Assembly: GCF_028368995.1 (NCBI RefSeq)
Contig: NZ_JAQNDL010000001.1
Coordinates: 3,932,001-3,996,000, forward strand
Source of the DNA: Nannocystis bainbridge
GTDB lineage: Bacteria > Myxococcota_A > Polyangia > Nannocystales > Nannocystaceae
DNA length: 64,000 bases
Reading direction: 5' to 3'
Each line of letters opens with the position of its first letter. Positions within the stretch are counted from its first letter, which is position 1. Of this stretch, positions 54,139 to 61,779 are shown one piece after another. The position numbers were made by a program, and so were the translations under genes. Under the pieces are notes generated by a model. That model was not told where the DNA came from. It worked only from the letters and a program-made list of their open reading frames with translations, and ran no database searches.

Positions 54139-55398
54139 TCAGGGCTGGCCGAGGCAATCGGCGAGCTTCTGATCGCACACGGCAGGCTCGCCCCCTTGCT
54201 CGAGGCACCCCTGGTGCTGCTCGAAGCACTCGAACGGCGGCGGCGGCTCCGGCGGGCCCGCGCACAGCTCCCACTGCGCCTTGCACTCCTCCGGGGCGAT
54301 GCCCTCTTGCAAGCACAGCTCGAGCTCGAGGTCGCAACCATTCGGCGGCGGCGGCTCGCCGAGGCACTCCTGCAGCGCCCCCTCGCACTCCGACGGATCG
54401 ATCCCCTGCTCGAGGCACTGCTGGAAATGCCAGTGGCACTCGTCCGGCGCCGGCGGCTGGCCCAGGCACTCCTGCAATTGCGCCTCGCACTCGGCCGGAT
54501 CGATCCCCTGCTGCAGGCACCCCTCGAATTGCCACTTGCAGTCGTCCGGCGGCGGCGGCGGCGGCTCGCCGAGGCACTCTTGCAGCGCCCCCTCGCACTC
54601 CGACGGATCGATCCCCTGCTCGAGGCACTGCTGGAAATGCCAGTGGCACTCGTCCGGCGCCGGCGGCTGGCCCAGGCACTCCTGCAACTGCGCCTCGCAC
54701 TCGGCCGGATCGATCCCCTGCTGCAGGCACCCCTCGAATTGCCACTTGCAGCCGTCGGGCGGCGGCGGCGGCTCGCCGAGGCACTCTTGCAGCGCCCCCT
54801 CGCACTCCGACGGATCGATCCCCTGCTCGAGGCACTCCTGGAAATGCCAGTGGCACTCGTCCGGCGCCGGCGGCGGCTCGCCGACGCACTGCTGCCATTG
54901 CGCCTCGCACTCGCCCGGGTCGTTGCCCTGCTCGAGGCAGATCTCGAGCTGCAGCTTGCACGCGTCCTCCGCCGGCGGCGGGCACGGGTCCGGCGGGCAC
55001 AGCTGCTCGCAGACCTCGACCGGATGGCCCTGCTCGAGGCACTTCACCAGCTCGCCCTTGCAGTCGGGCGGCGGCTGAACGCACTGCTCGAACTCGGCCT
55101 TGCAGAGCGTCGGGTCGACGCCCGCCTCGAAGCAGAGCTGCAGCTGCCATTCGCAGTCCGGCGGCTCGGGCGCCGGCGGCGGCGCGCAGCCCTCGAGCAG
55201 CGGCGCGCACTCCTCGGCCGTGTGGCCCTGGTCGAGGCAGCCCACGTATTGCTGCTTGCAATCGTCGGGGGCCGGCTCGTCGTCCCCGTCTTTCTCCTCG
55301 AGGTCGACCTTCACGTCGCAGCCGGTGGGGACCAGCACGGTGAACACCGTGCACGAGAACAGGAGGCCGAGTCGGCGCAGCAGGGGCAGTGTAGTCAT
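54139..55398 (-). CDS. lipoprotein with 11 four-cysteine repeats
   Basis: 419 residues. Signal ends in LVPTGC; a short acidic spacer (VDLEEKDGDDEPAP) follows. The rest is eleven units of about 31-36 residues, each C-x6-C-x9-C-x6-C with a Pro-rich separator; a typical unit runs CHWHFQECLEQGIDPSEC and then EGALQEC. Unit 3 deviates (CEQLCPPDPC). Units probably fold as small disulfide-clamped helical hairpins, giving a rod. Units 5-9 are nearly identical in pairs at DNA level (period 210 then 207 bp), so copy number has recently changed. GAAGGA lies about 8 nt before ATG 55398. No known domain recognised. Confidence 0.8.
   Translation of the reverse strand: MTTLPLLRRLGLLFSCTVFTVLVPTGCDVKVDLEEKDGDDEPAPDDCKQQYVGCLDQGHTAEECAPLLEGCAPPPAPEPPDCEWQLQLCFEAGVDPTLCKAEFEQCVQPPPDCKGELVKCLEQGHPVEVCEQLCPPDPCPPPAEDACKLQLEICLEQGNDPGECEAQWQQCVGEPPPAPDECHWHFQECLEQGIDPSECEGALQECLGEPPPPPDGCKWQFEGCLQQGIDPAECEAQLQECLGQPPAPDECHWHFQQCLEQGIDPSECEGALQECLGEPPPPPPDDCKWQFEGCLQQGIDPAECEAQLQECLGQPPAPDECHWHFQQCLEQGIDPSECEGALQECLGEPPPPNGCDLELELCLQEGIAPEECKAQWELCAGPPEPPPPFECFEQHQGCLEQGGEPAVCDQKLADCLGQP
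54361..54860. repeat. recent in-gene DNA duplication, period 207-210 bp
   Basis: The block starting GAGGCACTCC at 54361 recurs at 54571 and 54778 with few differences; each block carries two of the four-Cys units. The small length change comes from the number of GGC (Pro) codons. Confidence 0.75.
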
Positions 55399-55452
55399 TT
55401 CAACGTCCTTCTTGCGATGCGTTCGCACGGTGAGTGGCCCGGCCCGGGCCGC

Positions 55453-55462
55453 GATTACAGCC
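55453..55462 (-). promoter_or_regulatory. GGYTGTAATC motif upstream of the four-Cys-repeat gene
   Basis: GGCTGTAATC read on minus, 54 nt before ATG 55398. Similar motifs precede the ECF sigma gene and the outer-membrane pair. It could be a -10 (TGTAAT) or part of a sigma-specific promoter. Confidence 0.35.
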
Positions 55463-55481
55463 GACCCTCACGAATTGTGAT

Positions 55482-56675
55482 TCACGGCGGCTGACAATCG
55501 GGCGGGCCGATGAACACGTCGTCCACGCTCCAGCCCGCGATCGGCGGCAGCCCCGGCTCCGGGTGGTGATGACAAAAACGAACCATCAGCCCGGGGTTGC
55601 GAAAGGGCGTGATGTCGATCGCGTGCGGCGTCCACTCGGGATCCTCGAACGGCTCGTTCTTGCTCTCGAACACCGCCAACCATTCCTTGCCGGTCCACAC
55701 ATCGACGCGCGCGCTCGCTGGCAGCCGCGGCGGCAGCGGCACGAGCGAGATCTGACTCCAGTAGTGCAGCAGGAGCGGCTCCGGCCCCTCCTGCAGCTCG
55801 ATCGGCGGGCTGGTGAGGCAGGCGTCCATCGGCAACGGCTCGTCCGGCAAGCACCCGCCGATCGCGGCGCCCGCGAGCATGTTGTCGTCGCCGGGGCTGT
55901 GATCCTCGGCCGGATCCTCGAGCCCGTTGAAGGCGCACGCGGAGGGCTTCGCCGGGCCGATCATCCACGGCGGATCGGTCAGCCACGTCCCGGGATCGGT
56001 GAAATCGGCGAACAGGATCGGCAGCCCCGGCTTGCCGAAGCACTGACCCCCGGCGCAAAAATCATCGAAGGTGCAGCCGAGCCCGTCGTCGCACGGCGCG
56101 CCGTCCTCGAGCAGCTCGATCGCACAGTTGCCGGAGGCCGGGTTGCAGAAGCCCTGCTGGCACGCGCCGCCGTGCCCGCTGCAATCGCGCGGCACCCCGG
56201 TGCATGCGCCGGCGATGCATACGTTGGCCTCGGTGCAGAGGTCGCCGTCGTCGCACTTGATGCCCTCGAGCTCGACGTAAGAGCACTGCCCGCCGTCGCA
56301 CTGCGGCTGGCGACACGGCTCGTCCGGACAATCCTCGGCGACCCGGCACTGCAGCGGCGGTCGGCACAGCCCGGCCTCGCACAGCCCGCCGGCGCAGTCC
56401 CACGGCCCGGAGCACTGCTGCCCCGGCCCGCACGGCGGACACACCGGCCCGCCGCAGTCGAGGTCGGTCTCGGCCCCGTTGATGATTCCGTCGAAGCACG
56501 GCTCGACCGGCGCCGGCGGCGGCTCGGAGAGCGCCGTATCTGTCCCCGAGGACATGGTCTCCGAGACGGCCTCGGTGGCGCTGGCGCTGTCGACGAACTC
56601 GTAAGTCACCGGTCGACAGCCCGCGAGCGCCCATCCTGCGAGGATCACCCGCAGCGCACAGAGCCTCATCCTCAT
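55482..56675 (-). CDS. Cys-rich lipoprotein in the ECF sigma operon
   Basis: 397 residues. Lipobox WALAGCRPV; a linker; then a Cys-rich first half (about 60-225) with EGF/Myxo-type repeats (DLDCGGPVCPPCGPGQQC, CDDGDLCTEANVC, CDDGLGCTFDDFC). A beta-sandwich, carbohydrate-binding-like second half follows (TDPGTWLTDPPWM, LLLHYWSQISLV, VRFCHHHPEPGLPPIAGWSV, DDVFIG). Start ATG 56675 overlaps the stop of the preceding gene by ATGA. It is the last gene of the sigma/anti-sigma transcript and likely a surface output or sensor partner. Confidence 0.78.
   Translation of the reverse strand: MRMRLCALRVILAGWALAGCRPVTYEFVDSASATEAVSETMSSGTDTALSEPPPAPVEPCFDGIINGAETDLDCGGPVCPPCGPGQQCSGPWDCAGGLCEAGLCRPPLQCRVAEDCPDEPCRQPQCDGGQCSYVELEGIKCDDGDLCTEANVCIAGACTGVPRDCSGHGGACQQGFCNPASGNCAIELLEDGAPCDDGLGCTFDDFCAGGQCFGKPGLPILFADFTDPGTWLTDPPWMIGPAKPSACAFNGLEDPAEDHSPGDDNMLAGAAIGGCLPDEPLPMDACLTSPPIELQEGPEPLLLHYWSQISLVPLPPRLPASARVDVWTGKEWLAVFESKNEPFEDPEWTPHAIDITPFRNPGLMVRFCHHHPEPGLPPIAGWSVDDVFIGPPDCQPP
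56539..56556. repeat. 14-bp-register repeat copy in the lipoprotein linker
   Basis: TCTGTCC-CCGA-GGACATG; read on minus as TMSSGTDTAL in the linker after the signal peptide. Confidence 0.45.
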
Positions 56676-57688
56676 GGCTCGCCCTCGAGCACGCGGGCCG
56701 CCTGGTGGCGATGCACGCCGTTCGGAAAGTCGGCCGCGTAATCGCGCCAGCAGGCCGCGCGTTGGCCCTCCTCGGCCCGGCGGCACAGGCCCGCGCGCGC
56801 GTCGTCGGCGTAGCGCCCGCGCGGGAATTGGCGCAAGTAACTGCGCCACAGCGCGACCTCCTCGTCGCCGCCGTGGCGCTGGCGCGCGAGCGAGAACAGA
56901 TCGCCGTAGGCCAGGTCGGCCGCGCGCGAGCCCGGCGCGAGCGCGGCGATCTCCCGGTACAGCGCCTCGGCCCCGGCGAGGTCGCCCGCCTCCCAGCTCG
57001 CCTCGGCCTCGGCGTCGAGCCGCCGCAGCCGGTCCGCCCGCGACTCGCCCCGCGCTCGCGCGGCCGCCTTTTCGGGCTGGCCCTTTGGACCTGTCTCTTC
57101 AACCATGGTCTTCGGGTCATGCTCGACGGCCGGCGCGACCTCGACGGGCGCCTCGGGCTCCGGCGCGCTCGCCGGCCGCACCCGCTCGACGCTCTTCGGC
57201 GCGGGCGCGACCTCGTGGCGGGGCGGCGACGCCTGGTCGTGAAACGGCGCCTGCAGGGCCGTGTCGGGCCCGCCCTGCCCGCGGGTCAGCAGCGGGCGAG
57301 CACCGAACGCCAGGCCCGCCACCGCCGCCGCCGCCGCCAACCACATCCACGGCCGCGTCGCCGCTCGCCTGGCCTTCGGGACAGGTACTGGCGGCGGCCC
57401 GGCTGCGCGCACGGCCGCACAATCGGCGTCGATCTCCGCTCGCGCCGCTACCAGCAGCGCCGCGAATTCGGCCTGCTCGCGCGCCGGCACCCGCCCGCTC
57501 GGATCGCCGCGCAGCTGCGCCACCGGGGCCAGCGCGCGCACCTCGACCAGCGCGCCGGCCGGCACCCGCCTCGGGTCGCGCGCGTGGGCCTCGGCGACCA
57601 CCGCGGCGAAGTCGGGCGCGAGCTCGCGACGCATCGCCCGGGCCAGGTCGTCGGCCGCCGCTTCGACGAGGACATCGAGGTCCTTCAC
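56672..57688 (-). CDS. predicted membrane-anchored anti-sigma factor with tetratricopeptide-like C-terminus
   Basis: 338 residues; GTG 57688 overlaps the ECF sigma stop (GTGA). The cytoplasmic N-terminal about 105 residues are helical and acidic (AAADDLARAMRRELAPDFAAV, EIDADCAAVR), in the place of an anti-sigma domain; no ZAS HxxxCxxC motif is visible. One TM helix (WMWLAAAAAVAGLAFGA) is followed by a periplasmic Pro/Ala linker and a C-terminal YbgF/TPR-like part (WEAGDLAGAEALYREIAALA, VALWRSYLRQFPRGRYADDA, CWRDYAADFPNGVHRHQA). Repeat copies encode PVPKARRAA before the TM and DPKTMVEETGPKGQ in the linker. Function inferred from position and topology. Confidence 0.68.
   Translation of the reverse strand: MKDLDVLVEAAADDLARAMRRELAPDFAAVVAEAHARDPRRVPAGALVEVRALAPVAQLRGDPSGRVPAREQAEFAALLVAARAEIDADCAAVRAAGPPPVPVPKARRAATRPWMWLAAAAAVAGLAFGARPLLTRGQGGPDTALQAPFHDQASPPRHEVAPAPKSVERVRPASAPEPEAPVEVAPAVEHDPKTMVEETGPKGQPEKAAARARGESRADRLRRLDAEAEASWEAGDLAGAEALYREIAALAPGSRAADLAYGDLFSLARQRHGGDEEVALWRSYLRQFPRGRYADDARAGLCRRAEEGQRAACWRDYAADFPNGVHRHQAARVLEGEP
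57076..57121. repeat. 14-bp-register repeat, 3-4 units, inside the anti-sigma gene
   Basis: GCTG 57076, CCTG 57090, CATG 57104 and CATG 57118. Three 14-bp units make 42 bp, a whole number of codons. Read on minus as DPKTMVEETGPKGQP. Confidence 0.6.
57368..57385. repeat. repeat hairpin copy before the anti-sigma TM helix
   Basis: CCTGGCC-TTCG-GGACAGG; gives VPVPKARR on minus, in frame. Confidence 0.55.
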
Positions 57689-58332
57689 GTCGGCTCCTCC
57701 TCCTGCGGCGGGAGCACGCCCCACTCCACCAATTGTTTGCGGATCCGCTGACGCGCCCGGCTGGCCCGCACGGCCAGGTTGCCAGGCGAGATCGCAAGCT
57801 GCTCCGCGGCCTCCTCGGGGCTCAGGCCCTCGAGGTCGCGCAGCACGAAGGCGACGCGCAGGTGGTCCGGCAAGCCCTCGAGCGCAGCGTAGAGCGCCCG
57901 CACGCGCTGGCGCTGGTGGAGCGCCCCGTCGAGCGGCTGCACGCCGGCGCCGAGCGAGTGCATCACCTCGAGCCGCGCGTGCGCCTTGGCGGTGCTGCGC
58001 TGCGATCGCCAGTGATTGCGCACCACGTTGATCGCCACGCCGTGCAGCCAGGTCGACAGCTGCGAGCGACCGTCGAACGCGGCGATCTTCAGCAGCGCCT
58101 GGACGAACGTCTCCTGCACCAATTCTTCGCTCAGGCCGGCGTCGCCGGTCAGCGCGCGGACGTGGCGATAGACCCGCTCGTAGTGGTCCTGGTAGAGCCG
58201 CGACCACGCGCTCATCTCCCCGGCCTTGGCCCGCTGGACCAATTGTTCGGTGCTCGCCCGCTGCGGCGGGGCGGCGGGCGAGGTCGGGCCCGGGAGAGAG
58301 GGCACCGGCCGGAGGTGACTGCCAGGGGTCAT
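57685..58332 (-). CDS. ECF-family RNA polymerase sigma factor
   Basis: 215 residues. Region 2 (about 45-110): MSAWSRLYQDHYERVYRHVR, LVQETFVQALLKI and the -10 reading helix STWLHGVAINVVRNHWR. Region 4 (about 145-205): ALEGLPDHLRVAFVLRDLEGLSPEEAAEQL and ISPGNLAVRASRARQRIRKQL. About 25 disordered N-terminal residues. Overlaps the anti-sigma gene by 4 bp and lies 93 bp after the outer-membrane-type gene on the same strand. Autoregulation is likely; a GGTTGTAATC motif lies 35 bp upstream. Confidence 0.93.
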   Translation of the reverse strand: MTPGSHLRPVPSLPGPTSPAAPPQRASTEQLVQRAKAGEMSAWSRLYQDHYERVYRHVRALTGDAGLSEELVQETFVQALLKIAAFDGRSQLSTWLHGVAINVVRNHWRSQRSTAKAHARLEVMHSLGAGVQPLDGALHQRQRVRALYAALEGLPDHLRVAFVLRDLEGLSPEEAAEQLAISPGNLAVRASRARQRIRKQLVEWGVLPPQEEEPT

Positions 58333-58367
58333 GCGCTCGGACCGGTGAGCCGCGCGAGCGGCCCCCA

Positions 58368-58377
58368 GATTACAACC
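58368..58377 (-). promoter_or_regulatory. GGTTGTAATC motif upstream of the ECF sigma gene
   Basis: Read on minus, 35 nt before ATG 58332, next to an AT-rich patch (CGCAAAAACA on plus). TGTAAT would be a good -10; alternatively the motif is recognised by the ECF factor itself. Confidence 0.4.
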
Positions 58378-58425
58378 AATCGCAAAAACACCGATGCGGA
58401 CCCCCTGCGGGCCGCATACGCGCGC

Positions 58426-59499
58426 TCAGGGAGCGTTGACGCCGCGCAGCGCGGCCGCGTGGGTGGCCACGCCGATCGCCGCCGGCGCGCCCCACAGGAT
58501 GTTGCCGCGGAAGCCGATGTAGAACATCCCCGCCGCCGGCGTGCGCGCGCGCTCGGGCACGTCCTCGCGCGCCAGCGGGCTGTCGAACTGGCCGCCGAGC
58601 ACGATCGCCCCGAAGCCGCCGAGGCCGATGCCGACGTCGGCGACGAAGCCGATCGGGCTGCGCACGTTGTCGAACCGCCCGTCGGGCTTCTGGATGCCGG
58701 CGACCTTGAACGCCAGGCCGCTCGAGAACTCGATCGTCGGCGACCAGCGGGTCCGCTTGAACCAGTAGCGGCCGGCGAAGCCGACGTTGCCCCACACATC
58801 TTTGCTGTCGCTGGCGATGATGCCGCCCTTGGGGCCGAGCGACACGCGGGTGTACTTGAACGACCCGCGCGACTCGACCAGCGTCGGGATGCTGACCCAC
58901 ACGTCGTATTGCACGCGGGCCGAGCTCCACCGGTAAAGGTCGCCCGGCGAGGTCACGTCGCCCTGGCGCACGCGGTAGGCGTAGCCCGAGGTCGCCTGCA
59001 CCTCGACCACCAGGCCGCAGGTCGGGTCGGCGATCAGGCAGCGCCAGCGCGACCGCCGTTCGCTGGCCGGCGGGCTCGCCTCGAGCCCGTGACGCGCGCG
59101 CAGCTGCTGCATGTCGGTCGTGCTGTAGAACGGCGGGCCCTGCTGCTCTGCCGGCGCGGGCGTGGCGGCGTCGGCCGGCGGTGCCGCGGTCTCGGCCACC
59201 GGCACCGGCACCGGCGGCTCGATCGGCGCCGCGGGCACGGCCCCGGTCGCGGCCGGGTCCCAGGCCGGCAAGGCCTTCGGCGCCTGCACCGGCGGCGCGC
59301 TCGTCTCAGTCCCGGCCGGCGTCGTCGCCGTCGCGGTGGCGCTCGTGGTCGTCGTCGTCGTGCCGGTCGAGGTCGTGGTCGTCGTCGTGCTCGTCGAGCT
59401 CGGCGTCTGCACCGGCGGCGGCGCGCTCGTCGGCGTCTGCACCGGCGGCTGCGCGAGCGTCAGCGAGATGGCCCAAAAGGCAGGTAGGAGCGCGCTCAT
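58426..59499 (-). CDS. predicted outer-membrane beta-barrel protein with Thr-rich N-terminal linker
   Basis: 357 residues. A signal (LLPAFWAISLTLA) is followed by a 110-residue linker rich in Thr, Ser, Pro and Ala. The C-terminal about 220 residues have alternating amphipathic strands: CGLVVEVQATSGYAYRVRQG, RVQYDVWVSIPTLVES, DVWGNVGFAGRYWFKR and FGAIVLGGQFDSPLA. They end in a long strand-like FYIGFRGNILWG. No known family. The start overlaps the upstream gene's stop by ATGA. Likely a cell-surface partner of the next protein. Confidence 0.65.
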   Translation of the reverse strand: MSALLPAFWAISLTLAQPPVQTPTSAPPPVQTPSSTSTTTTTTSTGTTTTTTSATATATTPAGTETSAPPVQAPKALPAWDPAATGAVPAAPIEPPVPVPVAETAAPPADAATPAPAEQQGPPFYSTTDMQQLRARHGLEASPPASERRSRWRCLIADPTCGLVVEVQATSGYAYRVRQGDVTSPGDLYRWSSARVQYDVWVSIPTLVESRGSFKYTRVSLGPKGGIIASDSKDVWGNVGFAGRYWFKRTRWSPTIEFSSGLAFKVAGIQKPDGRFDNVRSPIGFVADVGIGLGGFGAIVLGGQFDSPLAREDVPERARTPAAGMFYIGFRGNILWGAPAAIGVATHAAALRGVNAP

Positions 59500-60251
59500 T
59501 GCATCGCTCCTCCGGCCAGCAGGCCGAGCAAGACGAGGCCGATCGCCGGCAACGCGGGGATGGCGTGGGCGCGGAAGCCCGTGATCACGCGGGTGTCGCC
59601 GTCGAGGAAATCACCGCTGACGAACAGCCCGCCCCAGCCGCCCCAGCCGGCCGCGACCTCGAGGTGCGTGCCGTTGTACCAGCCGGCGTACGTGAGCACC
59701 GACGAGCGGACCACGCCGACGGTCAGGTCGATGTGGAAGGCGTTGCGCTTCTGGCTCAGCCACAGCTGATTGACGAGACCGAAGCGATACGAGGACGTGT
59801 GCGGGGTCGTCTGCAGCACCTCGTCGGGCGCGTCGACGATGGAGCCGGTGTTGGCCATCACGCCGGTGCCGCGCGACCAGCTGGCGATCAGCCCGACCGA
59901 CCACGGGTTCCAGCGCTTGCGCGCCAGCATCACCGGGCGCACCGTGAAGCCGCCGCGGAAGTTGTAGTGGGCGTATGGCAGGTCGACGCCGCGGTCACCG
60001 GCGATGCCGTTGATGCCGACGCCGACATCGACGCTGGCGATCAGGGCCGAGCGACACTGCGAGTCCTCGACGAAGCAGAACGCGCCCTGGCCGACGGAGA
60101 AGCGCGGCGGTGCGGCCGGCGGCGGCCCGCTGGCGAAGTTCGACTCGCTCGCGGCCACGGGCGCGAAAAACGGCCCGTGCTCGGGGGCAGGACCCGAGGG
60201 CGCGGGGGCGGGCGCCTGAACCAGGGCGAGCAGGAGGACGGCCGTAGTCAC
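59496..60251 (-). CDS. predicted outer-membrane beta-barrel protein
   Basis: 251 residues; GTG start at 60251. A short signal (TAVLLLALVQAPA) precedes strands with aromatic girdle residues: SALIASVDVGVGINGIAG, PYAHYNFRGGFTVRPVM, WSVGLIASWSRG, YRFGLVNQLWLSQKRNAFHIDLTVG, THLEVAAGWGGWGGLFVSG and, at the end, IPALPAIGLVLLGLLAGG, which looks more like a membrane helix. Coupled to the following gene by a 4-bp overlap. A GGGTTGTAAGTC motif lies about 35 nt upstream on minus. Function unknown. Confidence 0.62.
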   Translation of the reverse strand: MTTAVLLLALVQAPAPAPSGPAPEHGPFFAPVAASESNFASGPPPAAPPRFSVGQGAFCFVEDSQCRSALIASVDVGVGINGIAGDRGVDLPYAHYNFRGGFTVRPVMLARKRWNPWSVGLIASWSRGTGVMANTGSIVDAPDEVLQTTPHTSSYRFGLVNQLWLSQKRNAFHIDLTVGVVRSSVLTYAGWYNGTHLEVAAGWGGWGGLFVSGDFLDGDTRVITGFRAHAIPALPAIGLVLLGLLAGGAMQ

Positions 60252-60280
60252 CGAAAGGACCCCCAGAATGCAGAACTCGC

Positions 60281-60296
60281 GCGAGACTTACAACCC
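60281..60296 (-). promoter_or_regulatory. GGGTTGTAAGTC motif upstream of the outer-membrane pair
   Basis: Read on minus, 30-45 nt before the GTG at 60251. It resembles the motif before the ECF sigma gene and the one before the four-Cys-repeat gene. Confidence 0.35.
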
Positions 60297-60405
60297 ACCC
60301 GCGATCGGACCTGCAGCGAGCGGCCCGGGCGGGTCCTGGGCACCCCAGCCACAATTCGCGCAGGTCACGCAGACCCGACGAGGGCCGCGAAGCGGCGGGC
60401 GGGCG

Positions 60406-60861
60406 TCAGTCGCCGGCCAGGCGATCGGCCCCGCGGGCGATCGCCTTGCCGATCGACACGCCGAGCAGCTCTTCGGCGTCGCGCTGGGCCGCCTCCCACG
60501 CCGGCGCGACGTCGGCGATGAGCTTCATGCCCTTCTCGGTGATCTGGATCTCGTGCGAGCGCGCGTCGTCGATGTCGGCCAGCTTGAGCCAGCCGCTGTT
60601 GCACATGCGCTCGACGTTGCGGCTGACCGTCGAAGCGTCCATGTGCATGCGCACCGACAGCTCGTTCGGCGTCAACCCCTGCGTCTGCATCACCACGACC
60701 AGCGTGTTGAGCTGGGCGATGCGCAGCTCGAAGGGTCGCAGCGCGTCGTCGTAGAGCTTGCTGATCGCGCGGTTGATGATGCGCAAGCGATACGCCGTGC
60801 ACTCATCCATGATGCGCGCCGCAATATCACTCACCTGCTTCGTCGCCCGCCGGCCACCCAT
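60406..60861 (-). CDS. MarR-family transcriptional regulator
   Basis: 151 residues with the winged-helix MarR core: FELRIAQLNTLVVVMQTQGL, TPNELSVRMHMDASTVSRNVERM (recognition helix), NSGWLKLADIDDARSHEIQITEKGM (wing) and flanking dimerisation helices (MDECTAYRLRIINRAISKL; SIGKAIARGADRL). Such proteins usually repress their own and neighbouring genes until a small phenolic or stress ligand binds. The outer-membrane pair follows 154 bp downstream on the same strand. ATG 60861 with a TTGACC-16-TACAAT promoter just upstream. Confidence 0.9.
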   Translation of the reverse strand: MGGRRATKQVSDIAARIMDECTAYRLRIINRAISKLYDDALRPFELRIAQLNTLVVVMQTQGLTPNELSVRMHMDASTVSRNVERMCNSGWLKLADIDDARSHEIQITEKGMKLIADVAPAWEAAQRDAEELLGVSIGKAIARGADRLAGD

Positions 60862-60900
60862 CGCCGCGACATTGTATAGGAGAGGAATCGCGGGTCAACC
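60862..60900 (-). promoter_or_regulatory. marR promoter with possible operator dyad
   Basis: On minus: TTGACC (60898-60893), 16 bp, TACAAT (60876-60871), then 9 nt to ATG 60861. CGCGA (60892-60888) and TCGCG (60868-60864) form an inverted repeat across the promoter and could be an autoregulatory site. Confidence 0.55.
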
Positions 60901-60952
60901 GGCGCATATCGAGCGCGAACGGTCGTTCGCGAGCGGAGGCGCGACATCGCTA

Positions 60953-60970
60953 CATGTCCCGAGGGACAGA
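60953..60970. repeat. 14-bp-register repeat copy
   Basis: CATGTCC-CGAG-GGACAGA, intergenic. Confidence 0.55.
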
Positions 60971-61361
60971 ACGAGGGCGCGGGCTCGCGCCTTTGGCCGC
61001 AGACAGGCACTTGGCTGCTCGCGCCGACCGCCGCTCGAGCGACCTCCGCAGGCGCGTCGACGGCTCGTTCGCGGCGCGCGTGCGATGACTCCGAGGGTCG
61101 ACATTGTGCGCACCGATCTCTCCGCGCGCGTTCGACATCCGGCGCGGCGAAAACGAGGACGCGCCCACGACCTCACCCGTCTGTTCCTCTCCAAAAAAGA
61201 GAGCGCGAGCGGAATAAACGCGGAGCACCGAGACGACGACGCGCGTCGATCGCCGACTTCGACACCTCCGTGCGCGCCGGGGAATCGTGAGTCGGCGCGA
61301 CCGGTCGCTCGTCGACGTCTCCGGGCGGCGCGCTCGCCGGACCGATCGCGTAACTTGACGA

Positions 61362-61379
61362 CCTGTCCCGAAGAACAGG
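61362..61379. repeat. 14-bp-register repeat copy
   Basis: CCTGTCC-CGAA-GAACAGG, intergenic. Confidence 0.55.
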
Positions 61380-61779
61380 CGCGCCTGCGTATGCTCGAGC
61401 GGGTGCGCCGTCTCCGAGACGGTCGGTGCTGCGCGACGATCGAGATCCTCGCCGTCGCGCCGGGTGCTCGATGTTCGCCGGTCCCATCGCCCTGCTCAGC
61501 CCGGTCGTCGCCTCGCTGGCGCCCCCGGCATCCGCGATCGCCGCCGGTTTTGGTTGACGGCGTTCGGCCGCGATCGGCAATGCCGGCCGCAGACAGCCCG
61601 CCGCCGACCTGCCGCAAGGTCAGCCCCGGCCCACGCGCTTGCCGGACTCGGCAACAAGCCCCTGGCGGGGCCGCCTCACCGAGACGCCCCCGGCAACGAC
61701 ACTGGGCCTCCCGCGACCGCGGTCGCCTGCCCGGAAACTTGGACGCTGGCGCGCCTGCCGGTATGACCGGGCCAGCCGC

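Larger units (their letters stand above)
60899..61779. other. gene-free stretch with two repeat copies
   Basis: About 880 bp with no convincing coding pattern: the frames here are Arg-rich and lack starts or motifs. It holds two repeat copies (60953-60970 and 61362-61379) and otherwise ordinary GC-rich sequence. It may contain the regulatory region of the AmpG-like gene. Confidence 0.45.
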
